Positions 44,228 through 53,197 of a stretch of DNA of 64,000 bases are shown here, piece by piece; the stretch's first letter is position 1; each line of letters starts with the position of its first letter. A model generated the notes under the pieces. The model worked only from the letters and a program-made list of their open reading frames with translations, had not been told where the DNA came from and made no database searches. The translations under genes were made by a program, and so were the position numbers. Source of the DNA: Silanimonas lenta DSM 16282 (lineage in GTDB: Bacteria > Pseudomonadota > Gammaproteobacteria > Xanthomonadales > Xanthomonadaceae). Location of the stretch: contig NZ_AUBD01000005.1 of the NCBI RefSeq assembly GCF_000429065.1, positions 124,001 through 188,000 on the forward strand, written 5' to 3'.

Positions 44228-45679
44228 ATGCGGTGCGCCCTCCGCTCCCTGTGCGGCGGCCTGCTGCTGGCCGGCCTGCCGCTCTTCGCCCCCGCCCTGC
44301 CCACCGCGGAGGCGGCGAGCGGCCTCGATGAGGCCGCGCTGCGCACCGCCGAAGCCCTGCGCGATCGGGCGCTGGCGGGCAGCCCGGCCTTCGCCCTCGC
44401 CGAGGAGATCACCCTGATCGGGCCGCGGCTGGCCGGCACCGAGGCCGACCACCGCGCCGTGCGCTGGGCCGAGGCGCGGATGCGGGCCCTGGGCTTCGAC
44501 CGCGTGGCGTTGCAGGAGGTGCAGTTCCCCTTCTGGCAGCGCGGTTACGAGCACGGCGAAATCGTGGCCCCCGCGCCGCAGCCGCTCGCTCTCACCCTGC
44601 TCGGCGGCTCGGTGGGCACCGGCGGCCGGCCGCTGGAGGCCGAGGTGGTGGCCTTCGACAGCCTGGCCGCACTGGAGGCCGCGCCAGAGGGCAGCCTGGA
44701 CGGCAAGATCGCCTTCATTGCCTACCGCATGGGTCGGGCGCGCGATGGCGCCGGCTATGGCCCGGCGGTGGGCGCGCGCTCGAACGGCGCCTCGGTGGCG
44801 GCCCGCAAGGGCGCGGTGGCCCTGCTGATCCGCTCCATCGGCACCTCCAGCCGACGCTTCGCCCATACCGGGCAGATGCGCTATGCCGAGGGCGTGCCGA
44901 AGATCCCGGCCGCGGCGCTCTCCAGCCCCGATGCCGACCAGCTGCTGCGCCTGCTGGCCCGCGGCGAGGCGGTGCGGGTGCGCCTCGACCTGGTGGCCGG
45001 CGTCGGCGGCACGGGCCGCAGCTGGAACGTGATCGGCGACGTGCTGGGCCGCGAGCGCCCGGACGAATTCGTGGTCATCGGCGGCCACCTCGATTCCTGG
45101 GACCAGGGCACCGGCGCGCTGGACGATGCCGCCGGCGTGGCCATCACCCTGGCCGCCGGTGCCGCCATCGCCGCCCTGCCCGAGCGCCCGCGCCGCAGCG
45201 TGCGGGTGATCGCCTGGGCCAGCGAGGAGAACGGCCTCTGGGGCGCGCGCGAGTACGCCCGCAGCGTGGGCAGCCGCTGGCCCGGCCACCAGGTGGCGGC
45301 GGAAAGCGATTTCGGCGCCGGGCGCATCTATGCCCTGCGCGCCGGGGCGGCGCCCGAGGCCTGGCCGGTGCTGCGCGCCATCGGCGGGGTGCTCTCGCCG
45401 CTCGGCATCGCGGTGGAGGAGACCGGCGGCGGTCCCGGGCCGGATGTCGGGCCGCTGGTGGCGCTCGGCGTGCCCTGGGCGCAGCTGGCGCAGGACGGCA
45501 GCGACTACTTCGATTTCCACCACACCCCGGACGACACCCTCGACAAGCTCGAGCCGGCGGCGCTCGACCAGCAGGTGGCGGCCTATGCGGCCTTCGCCTA
45601 CCTCGCGGCCGAGACCTCGGTGGACTTTGGCGAGGCGCCGAAGACCGCGCCATCGCCGCCCCCGGCGGCTTCGCGCTGA
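44228..45679 (+). CDS. Exported M28 family aminopeptidase
   Basis: A 483-residue secreted zinc peptidase: signal peptide (~1-32), a PA-like insert (~120-235), and the M28 catalytic domain (~255-465). Zinc ligands and catalytic residues are visible: H and D in GGHLDSWDQGTGALDDAAG, EE in ASEENGLWG, D in ESDFGAGR and H in DFHHTPDDT. It resembles carboxypeptidase Q/plasma glutamate carboxypeptidase-like M28B enzymes. It begins six bases after mscL. Confidence 0.9.
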   Translation: MRCALRSLCGGLLLAGLPLFAPALPTAEAASGLDEAALRTAEALRDRALAGSPAFALAEEITLIGPRLAGTEADHRAVRWAEARMRALGFDRVALQEVQFPFWQRGYEHGEIVAPAPQPLALTLLGGSVGTGGRPLEAEVVAFDSLAALEAAPEGSLDGKIAFIAYRMGRARDGAGYGPAVGARSNGASVAARKGAVALLIRSIGTSSRRFAHTGQMRYAEGVPKIPAAALSSPDADQLLRLLARGEAVRVRLDLVAGVGGTGRSWNVIGDVLGRERPDEFVVIGGHLDSWDQGTGALDDAAGVAITLAAGAAIAALPERPRRSVRVIAWASEENGLWGAREYARSVGSRWPGHQVAAESDFGAGRIYALRAGAAPEAWPVLRAIGGVLSPLGIAVEETGGGPGPDVGPLVALGVPWAQLAQDGSDYFDFHHTPDDTLDKLEPAALDQQVAAYAAFAYLAAETSVDFGEAPKTAPSPPPAASR

Positions 45680-45692
45680 GGCCCCAAGGCCT

Positions 45693-46634
45693 TCAGCGCC
45701 GGGCGCGCAGGGCCCAGAGCCCGTAGAAGCCGAGCTCGGGGGCGAAGCTGCGCACCCATTCGGCGCGGCGGAAGCCGGCCTCGCGCAGGGCCCCGAGCAG
45801 GTCCCAGCCGAAGTGGTAGTAGCAGAGTACGCCGCCGGAGACCGGATCGCCGTGGATCTCCGGCGGCAGCAGGTGCTCCACGCTGCCGTCGGCGCGCAGG
45901 CGCGCCCGCACGAGGGTCTCGGCCTCGGTTTCGAGGAAGGGCACGGTGAGCACCAGTCGCCCGCCCGGCACCAGCACGCGGGCGAACTCGCGCAGCGCGG
46001 CGCGGTAGTCGGGCACGTGCTCCAGCACGTCGAAGCTGCCGATGGCATCCAGCGAGCCATCGGCATCGGGCAGGCGGGTGACGTCGGCCTCGACGAGCTC
46101 GCCCTTCCCGCCCAGGGCATGGAACCAGCCGGTGAGGCGCTGTCGGCGCCCGGCGTCCAGCCCGAACTCGCTGCCGCGGGCGTGGGCGTAGCGCTGCTGC
46201 AGCCAGACGAAGCCCGGCGAGGCCTGCTCGGTGAGGTAGAGCCGCGCCGTGGCCGGATCGAGGCCCTCCACCAGCAGGCCGAGGGCCTGGCGCATGCGGG
46301 CGTTGAGCCGGCAGGCCGCGCAGGCCAGGCCCTCCCGCACATCGAAGCTGGAGGGCGCGGCAGGATCGCCGAAACGGGTGAGGATGCCGCAGCAGGCGCA
46401 GAGACCGGACAGGCCCTGCCCGCTGGCGGCGGCCGGTAGCTGCTGGGCCATCCGCCACTGCGCCTTCAGCCGCTCATGTGCCTCGCCCTCGCGGACCGCC
46501 ATGAAGGCCGCGTGGGAGTCCCAGGCCTCGGCGGGAAGGGCGGCCCCGGGCCCGAGGCCGGGCACCGGCGTGCCCGGGACGAAGGCACGCCGCAGCCGCC
46601 CGGCGAAACGCGCGAGGCGCATAAAGCGCCTCAT
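45693..46634 (-). CDS. Class I SAM methyltransferase with N-terminal Cys motif
   Basis: A 313-residue protein. Residues ~75-115 carry CACCG ... CAAC, a four-cysteine arrangement that could bind zinc. Residues ~150-260 look like a class I methyltransferase (SFDVLEHVPDYRAALREFARVLVPGGRLVLTVPF), with a degenerate glycine-rich SAM loop. This layout occurs in methyltransferases near polysaccharide or lipid genes; the target is unknown. Its ATG overlaps the stop of the upstream peptidase gene (ATGA). Confidence 0.75.
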   Translation of the reverse strand: MRRFMRLARFAGRLRRAFVPGTPVPGLGPGAALPAEAWDSHAAFMAVREGEAHERLKAQWRMAQQLPAAASGQGLSGLCACCGILTRFGDPAAPSSFDVREGLACAACRLNARMRQALGLLVEGLDPATARLYLTEQASPGFVWLQQRYAHARGSEFGLDAGRRQRLTGWFHALGGKGELVEADVTRLPDADGSLDAIGSFDVLEHVPDYRAALREFARVLVPGGRLVLTVPFLETEAETLVRARLRADGSVEHLLPPEIHGDPVSGGVLCYYHFGWDLLGALREAGFRRAEWVRSFAPELGFYGLWALRARR

Positions 46635-47887
46635 CGCAGCAGCGGGGTGTCGAGCACGGCGGAAGGCCGGCCGGTGAGCTCGCGCACCACCTCCGCGAGG
46701 TCCTCGCGCGAGACGGTGCGGATCTCCACCAGGCGCCGCATCACGTCGTCCAGCGACTTCTCGCCGCGGCTGCGCTGCTGGATCTCGCGGTCGAGGGCGC
46801 GGAACAGGGTGACGGCGCGGGCGGTGACCGGCCCGGCCGAGCGGTCGCCGAGCAGGCTCTTCACGTTGCGGCCATGGTTCTCCATCCAGGCAAAAGCGCG
46901 GTCGCGGCGGTTGTCGCTGAGCAGGCCGGCGCGGTGCATCAGGGTGATGGAGTAGAACTCGGCCGTGCCCTCGGCGATCCAGTCATCGCCCTCGGCGCCG
47001 CGGATGCGGGTGACCATGTGCACCAGCTCGTGCACCAGGGTAGAGGTGCCGTTCTCGCTGATCAGCGGCCGGGAGGAATGCACGTAGAGCGAGCGCGGGC
47101 CGGAAAGGCCGCCGCGCCACATCGGATCGCCGGCGCTGACGATCAGCACCTTCTCCGGCAGTGTGCCGAAGGCGCGCTCCATCTCCGGAGCCACGAGATT
47201 GATGAAGGCCAGCGCCTCGTTGCGCCGCACGGGGCCTTCGCGCGGGCCGGCGATGCTCACCTCCATGCCGCTCGCCACCTCGCGGCGGGTACCCACGGCA
47301 CCGGCGATCATCCAGCCCACCGGGCGCTCGAAGCGGCGTTCGGGGTTCTCGACGATGAATTCGCGGCGGTCGCGGCCATGCGGATAGGGCGTGTCGACAT
47401 TGGTCCAGCCCTCGGGCAGGTCGAAGCGCAGCACGGTGCGCGATTCGGCACCGCCCGGAGCCACCACGCGGGCGGCGGGGAAGAGGTTGTCGCCGCGCAC
47501 GATGACCCAGTCGCGGGTCAGGCGGGCGTCGTAGCCGCCGCCGCGGCGCTGGCGGTTCACCACATGCTCCCAGTGCAGGGTGGAGGGCCGCCGGGCATCC
47601 GGAGTCCAGGTCCAGGTGCGACCCTTGCGCTCGAGCGTACCGCCCTCGGCGCGCAGGGCGCGGTAACGCTCCGGGTCGAGGTCCATGCGCAGGCGGCTGA
47701 TGCGGCCGGTGCGCGGCGTGTGGGTCAGGCTGACCAGCGCCACGCCGCGGGCCGGCGCGAAGCCCGCCCGGTATTCGAGGTCGTAGACCGGTGGCGCCTC
47801 GCCGGCAATGGCGCGGCCAGAGCCGGCGAGGAGGACGAGCAGGCCCAGCAGCAGGGCGACGAGGCAGGAAAACGATCGGTTCGGCAT
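46631..47887 (-). CDS. Exported HExxH zinc metallopeptidase (M61-like)
   Basis: A 418-residue protein with a signal peptide (1-30, leucine-rich, ending AIA). Residues ~280-310 hold HELVH and, about 20 residues later, EGTAEFYS, a gluzincin arrangement in which the second Glu is the third zinc ligand. The N-terminal half is a beta-rich domain like that of M61 glycyl aminopeptidases; no PDZ domain follows. Start MPNRSFSC (47887) gives the signal peptide directly. It overlaps the methyltransferase gene by four bases. Confidence 0.78.
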   Translation of the reverse strand: MPNRSFSCLVALLLGLLVLLAGSGRAIAGEAPPVYDLEYRAGFAPARGVALVSLTHTPRTGRISRLRMDLDPERYRALRAEGGTLERKGRTWTWTPDARRPSTLHWEHVVNRQRRGGGYDARLTRDWVIVRGDNLFPAARVVAPGGAESRTVLRFDLPEGWTNVDTPYPHGRDRREFIVENPERRFERPVGWMIAGAVGTRREVASGMEVSIAGPREGPVRRNEALAFINLVAPEMERAFGTLPEKVLIVSAGDPMWRGGLSGPRSLYVHSSRPLISENGTSTLVHELVHMVTRIRGAEGDDWIAEGTAEFYSITLMHRAGLLSDNRRDRAFAWMENHGRNVKSLLGDRSAGPVTARAVTLFRALDREIQQRSRGEKSLDDVMRRLVEIRTVSREDLAEVVRELTGRPSAVLDTPLLR

Positions 47888-47954
47888 CGGCTTTGCGGGT
47901 CGGGCGGCGGGCCCCATCGGGCGCCCCGGCGCGGAAGCCCGAGTATGCCAAGGC

Positions 47955-48734
47955 TCAGCGGCGGCGCCGTTGCCACTCCGCGAGGAAGACCGCCGTGGCC
48001 GAGGCCACGTTCAGACTTTCCACCCGGCCGCTGCCGGGAATGCCCACCCGTGCCTCGCAGGCGGCGGCAAGCACGGGGTCGAGGCCCTCGCCCTCGGCGC
48101 CCAGCACCCAGACGCAGCGTTCCGGCAGGGCGGCGCGGTAGAGGTCCTCGCCTCCGCGCACCACGGTGGCGAAGAGCTGGAAGCCCTGGGCGCGCAGCAA
48201 CGGCACGGCCTCGTCGGCCGTGCCGAGGCGCACCAGCCCGACGGCCTCGGCGCCGCCCTCGGCCACCCGCGCGGCCGCGCCGGAGAGCGTGAGCGGCGAG
48301 TCCTTCGGCAGCAGCACCGCCGGCGCCCCGAAATGCGCCGCCGAACGCAGGATGGCGCCGAAGTTGTGCGGGTTGCCCACGCCATCCAGCCACAGCAGCT
48401 GGCAGGGACCCGCGGGCAGGCCGGCGAGGAAGGCCGCCAGCGTGGCCTCGGGGCGGCGGCGCACGGCCATCACCACGCCCTCGTGGTGGCGGGTGCCGGC
48501 CAGCCGGTCGAGGTCGTCTTCCTCCACCACGGTGTAGCCACGACGCTGGGCCACGCACCAGGCCAGGAGCTCGCGCAGTTCGCCCATGCGCGAGCCGAGC
48601 AGCCAGAGCTTGCGCAGGTCTTGCGGGCGGGCGGCGAAGGCAGCCTTGCAGGCATTCAGCCCGAACAGGCGCAACTCGTCCTCGGCGCGCGGCGGCCGCA
48701 CGCCGCCCTGCCCGCCCCGGGAGGCCGGCCTCAT
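47955..48734 (-). CDS. SpoU/TrmH-family RNA 2'-O-methyltransferase
   Basis: A 259-residue SPOUT enzyme that methylates ribose in rRNA or tRNA. The N-terminal ~75 residues are the RNA-binding L30-like domain (LRLFGLNACKAAF), and the C-terminal knot domain has NPHNFGAILRSAAHFG, VLGAEGEGLDP and SGRVESLNVASATAVFLAEW. It is close to RlmB/TrmH-like YfiF proteins; the exact target is not clear. Its ATG overlaps the RND pump stop codon (ATGA), an unusual partnership. Confidence 0.85.
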   Translation of the reverse strand: MRPASRGGQGGVRPPRAEDELRLFGLNACKAAFAARPQDLRKLWLLGSRMGELRELLAWCVAQRRGYTVVEEDDLDRLAGTRHHEGVVMAVRRRPEATLAAFLAGLPAGPCQLLWLDGVGNPHNFGAILRSAAHFGAPAVLLPKDSPLTLSGAAARVAEGGAEAVGLVRLGTADEAVPLLRAQGFQLFATVVRGGEDLYRAALPERCVWVLGAEGEGLDPVLAAACEARVGIPGSGRVESLNVASATAVFLAEWQRRRR

Positions 48735-51700
48735 GCCTGGGCCTCGGCGTCCGGGTGCAGGGTTTCCAGCCGCTCCAGCTCGCGGGTGCGAGCCTGAGGC
48801 GCCGTGGTGTAGGGCGCCACCCGCAGGTAGAGCGCGGGGATGACGTAGAGGGTGAGGAAGGTGGAGAGCACCACGCCGAACACCACCACGATGCCGATGG
48901 CATTGCGCGAGGCCGAGCCGGCGCCGGTACCGAGCATCAGCGGCAGGGCGCCGGCGGCGGTGGCGATCGAGGTCATCAGGATCGGCCGCAGGCGGATCGA
49001 GGCGGCGTCGAGGATGGCGCGCCGCACCTCGCGGCCCTCGTCACGCAGCTGGTTGGCGAACTCGACGATCAGGATGCCGTTCTTCGCCGCCAGCCCCACC
49101 AGCATGATCAGGCCGATCTGGCTGAACAGGTTGAGGCTGGCTCCCGGCCCCCAGAAGCCGGCCGCCGAGACCAGGCTCATGGCGAACAGCCCGAGCAGGG
49201 CGCCGAGCACCGCCAGCGGCACGGTGAGCATGATGACGAAGGGATGGGCGAAGCTCTCGAACTGCGCAGCCAGCACGAGGTAGACGATGAGCAGGGCCAT
49301 GGCGAAGGCGAACAGCACGGCCCGGCCGCTTTCGCGGGCCTCACGGGCCTCGCCCTTGAAATCGACCTGGGCATTCGGCGGCAGCACCCGGCGCGCCGTC
49401 TCCTCGATCCAGGCGGTGGCCTCGCCCATGGTGTAGCCGGGCGCCAGCGAGGCCGAGAGGGTGATGGCACGCAGGCGGTTGAAGCGGTTGAAGCTGCCCG
49501 GCTCGGCCAGCTCGCGCACGGTGACCAGCGAGGCCAGGGGCACCAGCTGGCCGCTGGCGCTGCGCACGAAGAGCCCCTCCATGGCCGCCGGCGAGGCGCG
49601 GTCCTCGCCGCGGGCCTGGACGATCACGTCGTACTCCTCGCCGCCATCGACGAAGGTGCCCACGCGCCGCGACCCCATCATGATCTCGAGGGTCCGGCCG
49701 ATCTCCTGCACCGACACCCCGAGTGCCGCGGCGCGCTCGCGGTTGATGTCGATACGCAGCTGGGGCCGGGTCTCCTTGAAATCGGAATCGGCGCCGAACA
49801 GCTTCGGGTTGGCCTCGATCTCGGCCAGCAGGGCATCGCGCCACTGCGCCAGCTCGGCGTAGTCGGGGCCGCCCAGCACCACCTGCAGGGCCTGGCCGCC
49901 ACGCGAGCGGGTCAGGCCGGAGCGGGCCACCGGCCGCGAAGTGACGCCGGGCACCACGGCGAGCTGGCCGCGCACCGCATCGACCACCTCGTTGGTGGTC
50001 ACGTCGCGCTGGTTCCAGGGCTGCATCAGCACGATGGCGTTGGCCGTGTGCATGTCCTCGTTGCCGCCGCCGAAGCCGCCCGGCACGCGGGCGATCACCC
50101 GGTGGATGGCGCCCCCCTCACGGGCGTTGTCGAGCAGGATGGCCTCGACCTGCTTCATCTGTTCTACGGTGTAGTCGAAACCCGCGCCCTCCGGCGCCGA
50201 GACCTGCACGAAGAAGCTGCCCCGGTCCTCGGGCGGCGCCAGTTCGGAAGGCACCAGGCGCAGCAGCACCAGCACCAGCACCACCGCGGCCACCACCACG
50301 CCGGCGAAGGTCCAGGTGCGGTCGACCATGCGCTCCAGCGAGCGCCGGTAGGCCGCGGTCACCCGAGCGAGCAGGGCGTCCACCCGGGACGCAAAGCCCC
50401 CGCTGCGCGGCTGGTGCGGCTCCAGCAGCAGTGAGCACATCATCGGCGTCAGGGTCAGGGCCACGAAGGCCGAGATCACGATGGCGCCGGCCAGGGCCAC
50501 GGCCAGCTCGCGGAACAGCCGGCCGTTGTTGCCCTCGAGGAAGGCCATCGGCACGAACACCGCCACCAGCACCGCGGTGGTGGCGATCACCGCGAAGGCC
50601 ACCTGGCGGGTGCCGCGGGTGGCGGCCACGATGCGCGGCTCGCCCATGTCCACCCGGCGCTGGCAGTTCTCCAGCACCACGATGGCGTCGTCCACCACGA
50701 GGCCGATCGAGAGCACGATGGCGAGCAGGGTGAGCAGGTTGATCGAGTAGCCGAAGGCCCAGAGGGCGATGAAGGCGGCGGTAAGGCAGACCGGCAGGGT
50801 CACCGCCGGCACCAGGGCGGCACGCACGCTGCCGAGGAAGGCCCAGATCACCAGCAGCACCAGCACCAGGGCCTCGGCCACCGTCTTCCAGACCTGGAAC
50901 ACCGCCACCTCGATGAACTGGGTGGAGTCGAAGGCCACCCCGAGGCGGATGTCCTCCGGCAGCCCGGCGGAAATCGCATCGACCTCGGCGCGCACTGCCT
51001 TGGCCACGTCGATGGAGTTGGCGGTGGAGGTCTTGATGATCTGGAAACCGACCTGCGGCTCGCCATTGCCGCGGAACCAGGCCCGGCGCTCGGCGGCCTC
51101 GCGGTTCACCGTGGCCACGTCGCCGAGCCGCACCGGGCGGCCATCGCCCCCCCGGGCCACCACCATGGCCGCGAAGTCTTCCGGCGTCTGGTAGGCCCGC
51201 GACATGCGCAGGATGAAGTCGCGGGTGGTGGATTCCAGACGGCCGGCCGGCAGCTCGACGTTCTCGCGCCGCAGCGCCGCCTCGATGTCGTTCACCGTGA
51301 GCCCGCGCGCCGCCATGGCGCTGCGGTCGAGCCAGATGCGCATGGCATAGCGCTGGCCGCCGCCGAGGCGCACGCTGGCCACGCCCGGGATGCTGGCGAA
51401 GCGGTCGACGAGATAGCGCTCGGCGTAGTCGGTGAGTTCGAGGATGTCGCGGTTCGGCGAGGCCACGAACAGGAACATGATCGGCTCGGCATCGGCCGAC
51501 TGCTTCGCCACCTGCGGCGGATCGGCATCCACCGGCAGGCGGTTGGCCACGCGCGAGACTGCATCGCGCACGTCATTGGTGGCCGACTCGATGTCGCGGC
51601 TGAGGTTGAATTCGAGGTTCACGTCCGAGCGGCCGTTGCGCGAGGAGCTCTCGATGAGATCGACGCCCTCGATGCCGGCCACCGCATCCTCGATGATCTG

Positions 51701-51892
51701 GGTGACGCTGCTCTCCACCACCGCGGCCGAGGCGCCAGGGTAGTTGGTCTGCACCGAGACCACCGGCGGGTCGATGTCCGGCAGCTCGCGCAGGGTGAGG
51801 CGAGAGAAGGCGATCAGACCCAGCACGATGAGCAACAGGCTCATCACCGTGGCCAGTACCGGACGGCGGATGCAGAGCTCGGACAGGACCAT
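48731..51892 (-). CDS. RND multidrug efflux pump, inner-membrane component
   Basis: A 1053-residue RND transporter of the AcrB/MexF-like HAE-1 type, with twelve transmembrane helices and two large periplasmic loops. The proton-relay helix TM4 carries the Asp pair in SIGLVVDDAIVVLENCQRR, and the N-terminus (SELCIRRPVLATVMSLLLIVLG) is typical. It would export drugs or other small molecules from the periplasm with the adaptor encoded just upstream and a TolC-like channel encoded elsewhere. Start ATG 51892, ten bases after the adaptor stop. Confidence 0.94.
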   Translation of the reverse strand: MVLSELCIRRPVLATVMSLLLIVLGLIAFSRLTLRELPDIDPPVVSVQTNYPGASAAVVESSVTQIIEDAVAGIEGVDLIESSSRNGRSDVNLEFNLSRDIESATNDVRDAVSRVANRLPVDADPPQVAKQSADAEPIMFLFVASPNRDILELTDYAERYLVDRFASIPGVASVRLGGGQRYAMRIWLDRSAMAARGLTVNDIEAALRRENVELPAGRLESTTRDFILRMSRAYQTPEDFAAMVVARGGDGRPVRLGDVATVNREAAERRAWFRGNGEPQVGFQIIKTSTANSIDVAKAVRAEVDAISAGLPEDIRLGVAFDSTQFIEVAVFQVWKTVAEALVLVLLVIWAFLGSVRAALVPAVTLPVCLTAAFIALWAFGYSINLLTLLAIVLSIGLVVDDAIVVLENCQRRVDMGEPRIVAATRGTRQVAFAVIATTAVLVAVFVPMAFLEGNNGRLFRELAVALAGAIVISAFVALTLTPMMCSLLLEPHQPRSGGFASRVDALLARVTAAYRRSLERMVDRTWTFAGVVVAAVVLVLVLLRLVPSELAPPEDRGSFFVQVSAPEGAGFDYTVEQMKQVEAILLDNAREGGAIHRVIARVPGGFGGGNEDMHTANAIVLMQPWNQRDVTTNEVVDAVRGQLAVVPGVTSRPVARSGLTRSRGGQALQVVLGGPDYAELAQWRDALLAEIEANPKLFGADSDFKETRPQLRIDINRERAAALGVSVQEIGRTLEIMMGSRRVGTFVDGGEEYDVIVQARGEDRASPAAMEGLFVRSASGQLVPLASLVTVRELAEPGSFNRFNRLRAITLSASLAPGYTMGEATAWIEETARRVLPPNAQVDFKGEAREARESGRAVLFAFAMALLIVYLVLAAQFESFAHPFVIMLTVPLAVLGALLGLFAMSLVSAAGFWGPGASLNLFSQIGLIMLVGLAAKNGILIVEFANQLRDEGREVRRAILDAASIRLRPILMTSIATAAGALPLMLGTGAGSASRNAIGIVVVFGVVLSTFLTLYVIPALYLRVAPYTTAPQARTRELERLETLHPDAEAQA

Positions 51893-51901
51893 GGGAATGC
51901 C

Positions 51902-53014
51902 TCAGGCGCCGGCCGGGGAACCGGGCGTGGTGCCAGCACGCAGGGCGGCAGCGGCCTCCACCGCCGGCCTGGCCTCGGCCACCCGCTGGCCCGGGCGCAG
52001 CTTCTGGGTGCCGTCCACCACGATGCGGTCGCCGGCCGACAGCCCTTCGGCGATCGCCACGCGGCCCGGCTCGCGCCCCCCCAGCACCACGTTGACGCGC
52101 TCCACGGTGCCGTCCTCCTTCACCCGGAACACGAAACTCTGGCTGCCGGCCTGCTGCACCGCGATCTCGGGCACCGCCAGTACCGGGCGCTCCTCCTGCA
52201 GCACGGTCACGGTGAGCAGCATGCCGGGCAGCAGCTTGCCCTCGGGGTTCTCAATGGCGGCGCGCACGTTCACCGAGCGGGTGGCCACGTCCACCCGCGA
52301 GTCCACGCTGATGACGCGGCCGGTGAACACCTCGCCGCGCCAGGCGTCGCTGCGCGCCTCCACCACCAGGCCCTCGCGCAGTTTCGAGAGCTGCACCTCG
52401 GGCACGGCGAAATCGACCTGCATGGTGTCGACGGCATCCAGGGTGGTGATGACGGTTCCCGGGCCGAGCAACTGCCCCGGACTGACCTCGCGCAGGCCGA
52501 GCACGCCGGCGAAGGGGGCGACGATGGCGCGGTCGGAGACCCGCGAGATGGCGAGCTGCACCCGGGCCTGCGCGGCGTCGCGGGCGGCGCGCTGGGCGTC
52601 GAGCTGGCTCGTGGGGATCAGGCGCTCGGCGGCCAGCTGGCGCTGGCGCTCGAACTGGCGCTGCGCCTCGGCATAGGCGGTGCGGGCGGCGTCGAGTTCG
52701 GCCACATCGCCCCCCACGTCGAGCTCCACCAGCACCTGCCCGGCCTCCACCCGCTGGCCGCTCTCGAAGCGCACCCGCCGCACCCGCTCGGACAGCTTGG
52801 AGGTGATGGCGATCGACTCGCTGGCGCGGGCCGTGCCGATGGCCTCGAGGCGCTCGATCCAGGGCGACTCGACGACCACGGTGGTGGTGACCACCGCCGG
52901 CGGGCCACCCGGCCCGCCCCCGGGGGCGCTCCCGCCCGAACCGCCGCAGGCGGCGAGCAGCAGGCTGGCAAGGAAGAGACAGGAACGGGCGAGGCGGGGT
53001 GCGCGAGGGATCAT
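51902..53014 (-). CDS. RND efflux periplasmic adaptor (membrane fusion lipoprotein)
   Basis: A 370-residue adaptor with a lipoprotein signal (ASLLLAACGG). The order is N-terminal lipoyl half (ESIAITSKLSERVRRVRFESGQRVEAGQVLVELD), a coiled-coil hairpin (~100-150, rich in Gln/Arg/Ala), beta-barrel (~195-280) and membrane-proximal domain. It links the inner-membrane RND pump to an outer-membrane channel. ATG 53014 (MIPRAPRL) gives the signal; longer starts add unrelated residues. No outer-membrane channel or repressor gene is adjacent. Confidence 0.92.
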   Translation of the reverse strand: MIPRAPRLARSCLFLASLLLAACGGSGGSAPGGGPGGPPAVVTTTVVVESPWIERLEAIGTARASESIAITSKLSERVRRVRFESGQRVEAGQVLVELDVGGDVAELDAARTAYAEAQRQFERQRQLAAERLIPTSQLDAQRAARDAAQARVQLAISRVSDRAIVAPFAGVLGLREVSPGQLLGPGTVITTLDAVDTMQVDFAVPEVQLSKLREGLVVEARSDAWRGEVFTGRVISVDSRVDVATRSVNVRAAIENPEGKLLPGMLLTVTVLQEERPVLAVPEIAVQQAGSQSFVFRVKEDGTVERVNVVLGGREPGRVAIAEGLSAGDRIVVDGTQKLRPGQRVAEARPAVEAAAALRAGTTPGSPAGA

Positions 53015-53140
53015 CCGGGGTCCTTGGTCCGTGGCCCGGCCGTCCGGGCCGGCGGGCATGGCAGCGCAGAGGATGCGTGAAGGCGTGTCAGCGTCGCATG
53101 GATGGGCGTCCCAGCTTTGCAACGCAGCATTCCCCTGCGC

Positions 53141-53174
53141 CGAAACGACGACGCCGGCCCGCAGGCCGGCGTCG
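53141..53174 (-). terminator. Hairpin terminator of fda
   Basis: An 11-bp perfect stem (53149-53159 / 53164-53174, loop CGCA) just past the aldolase stop, followed on the minus strand by TCGTTTCGG. The T-tract is short. Confidence 0.6.
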
Positions 53175-53197
53175 GGAGCAGGCGCTGGCCCGGAGGA

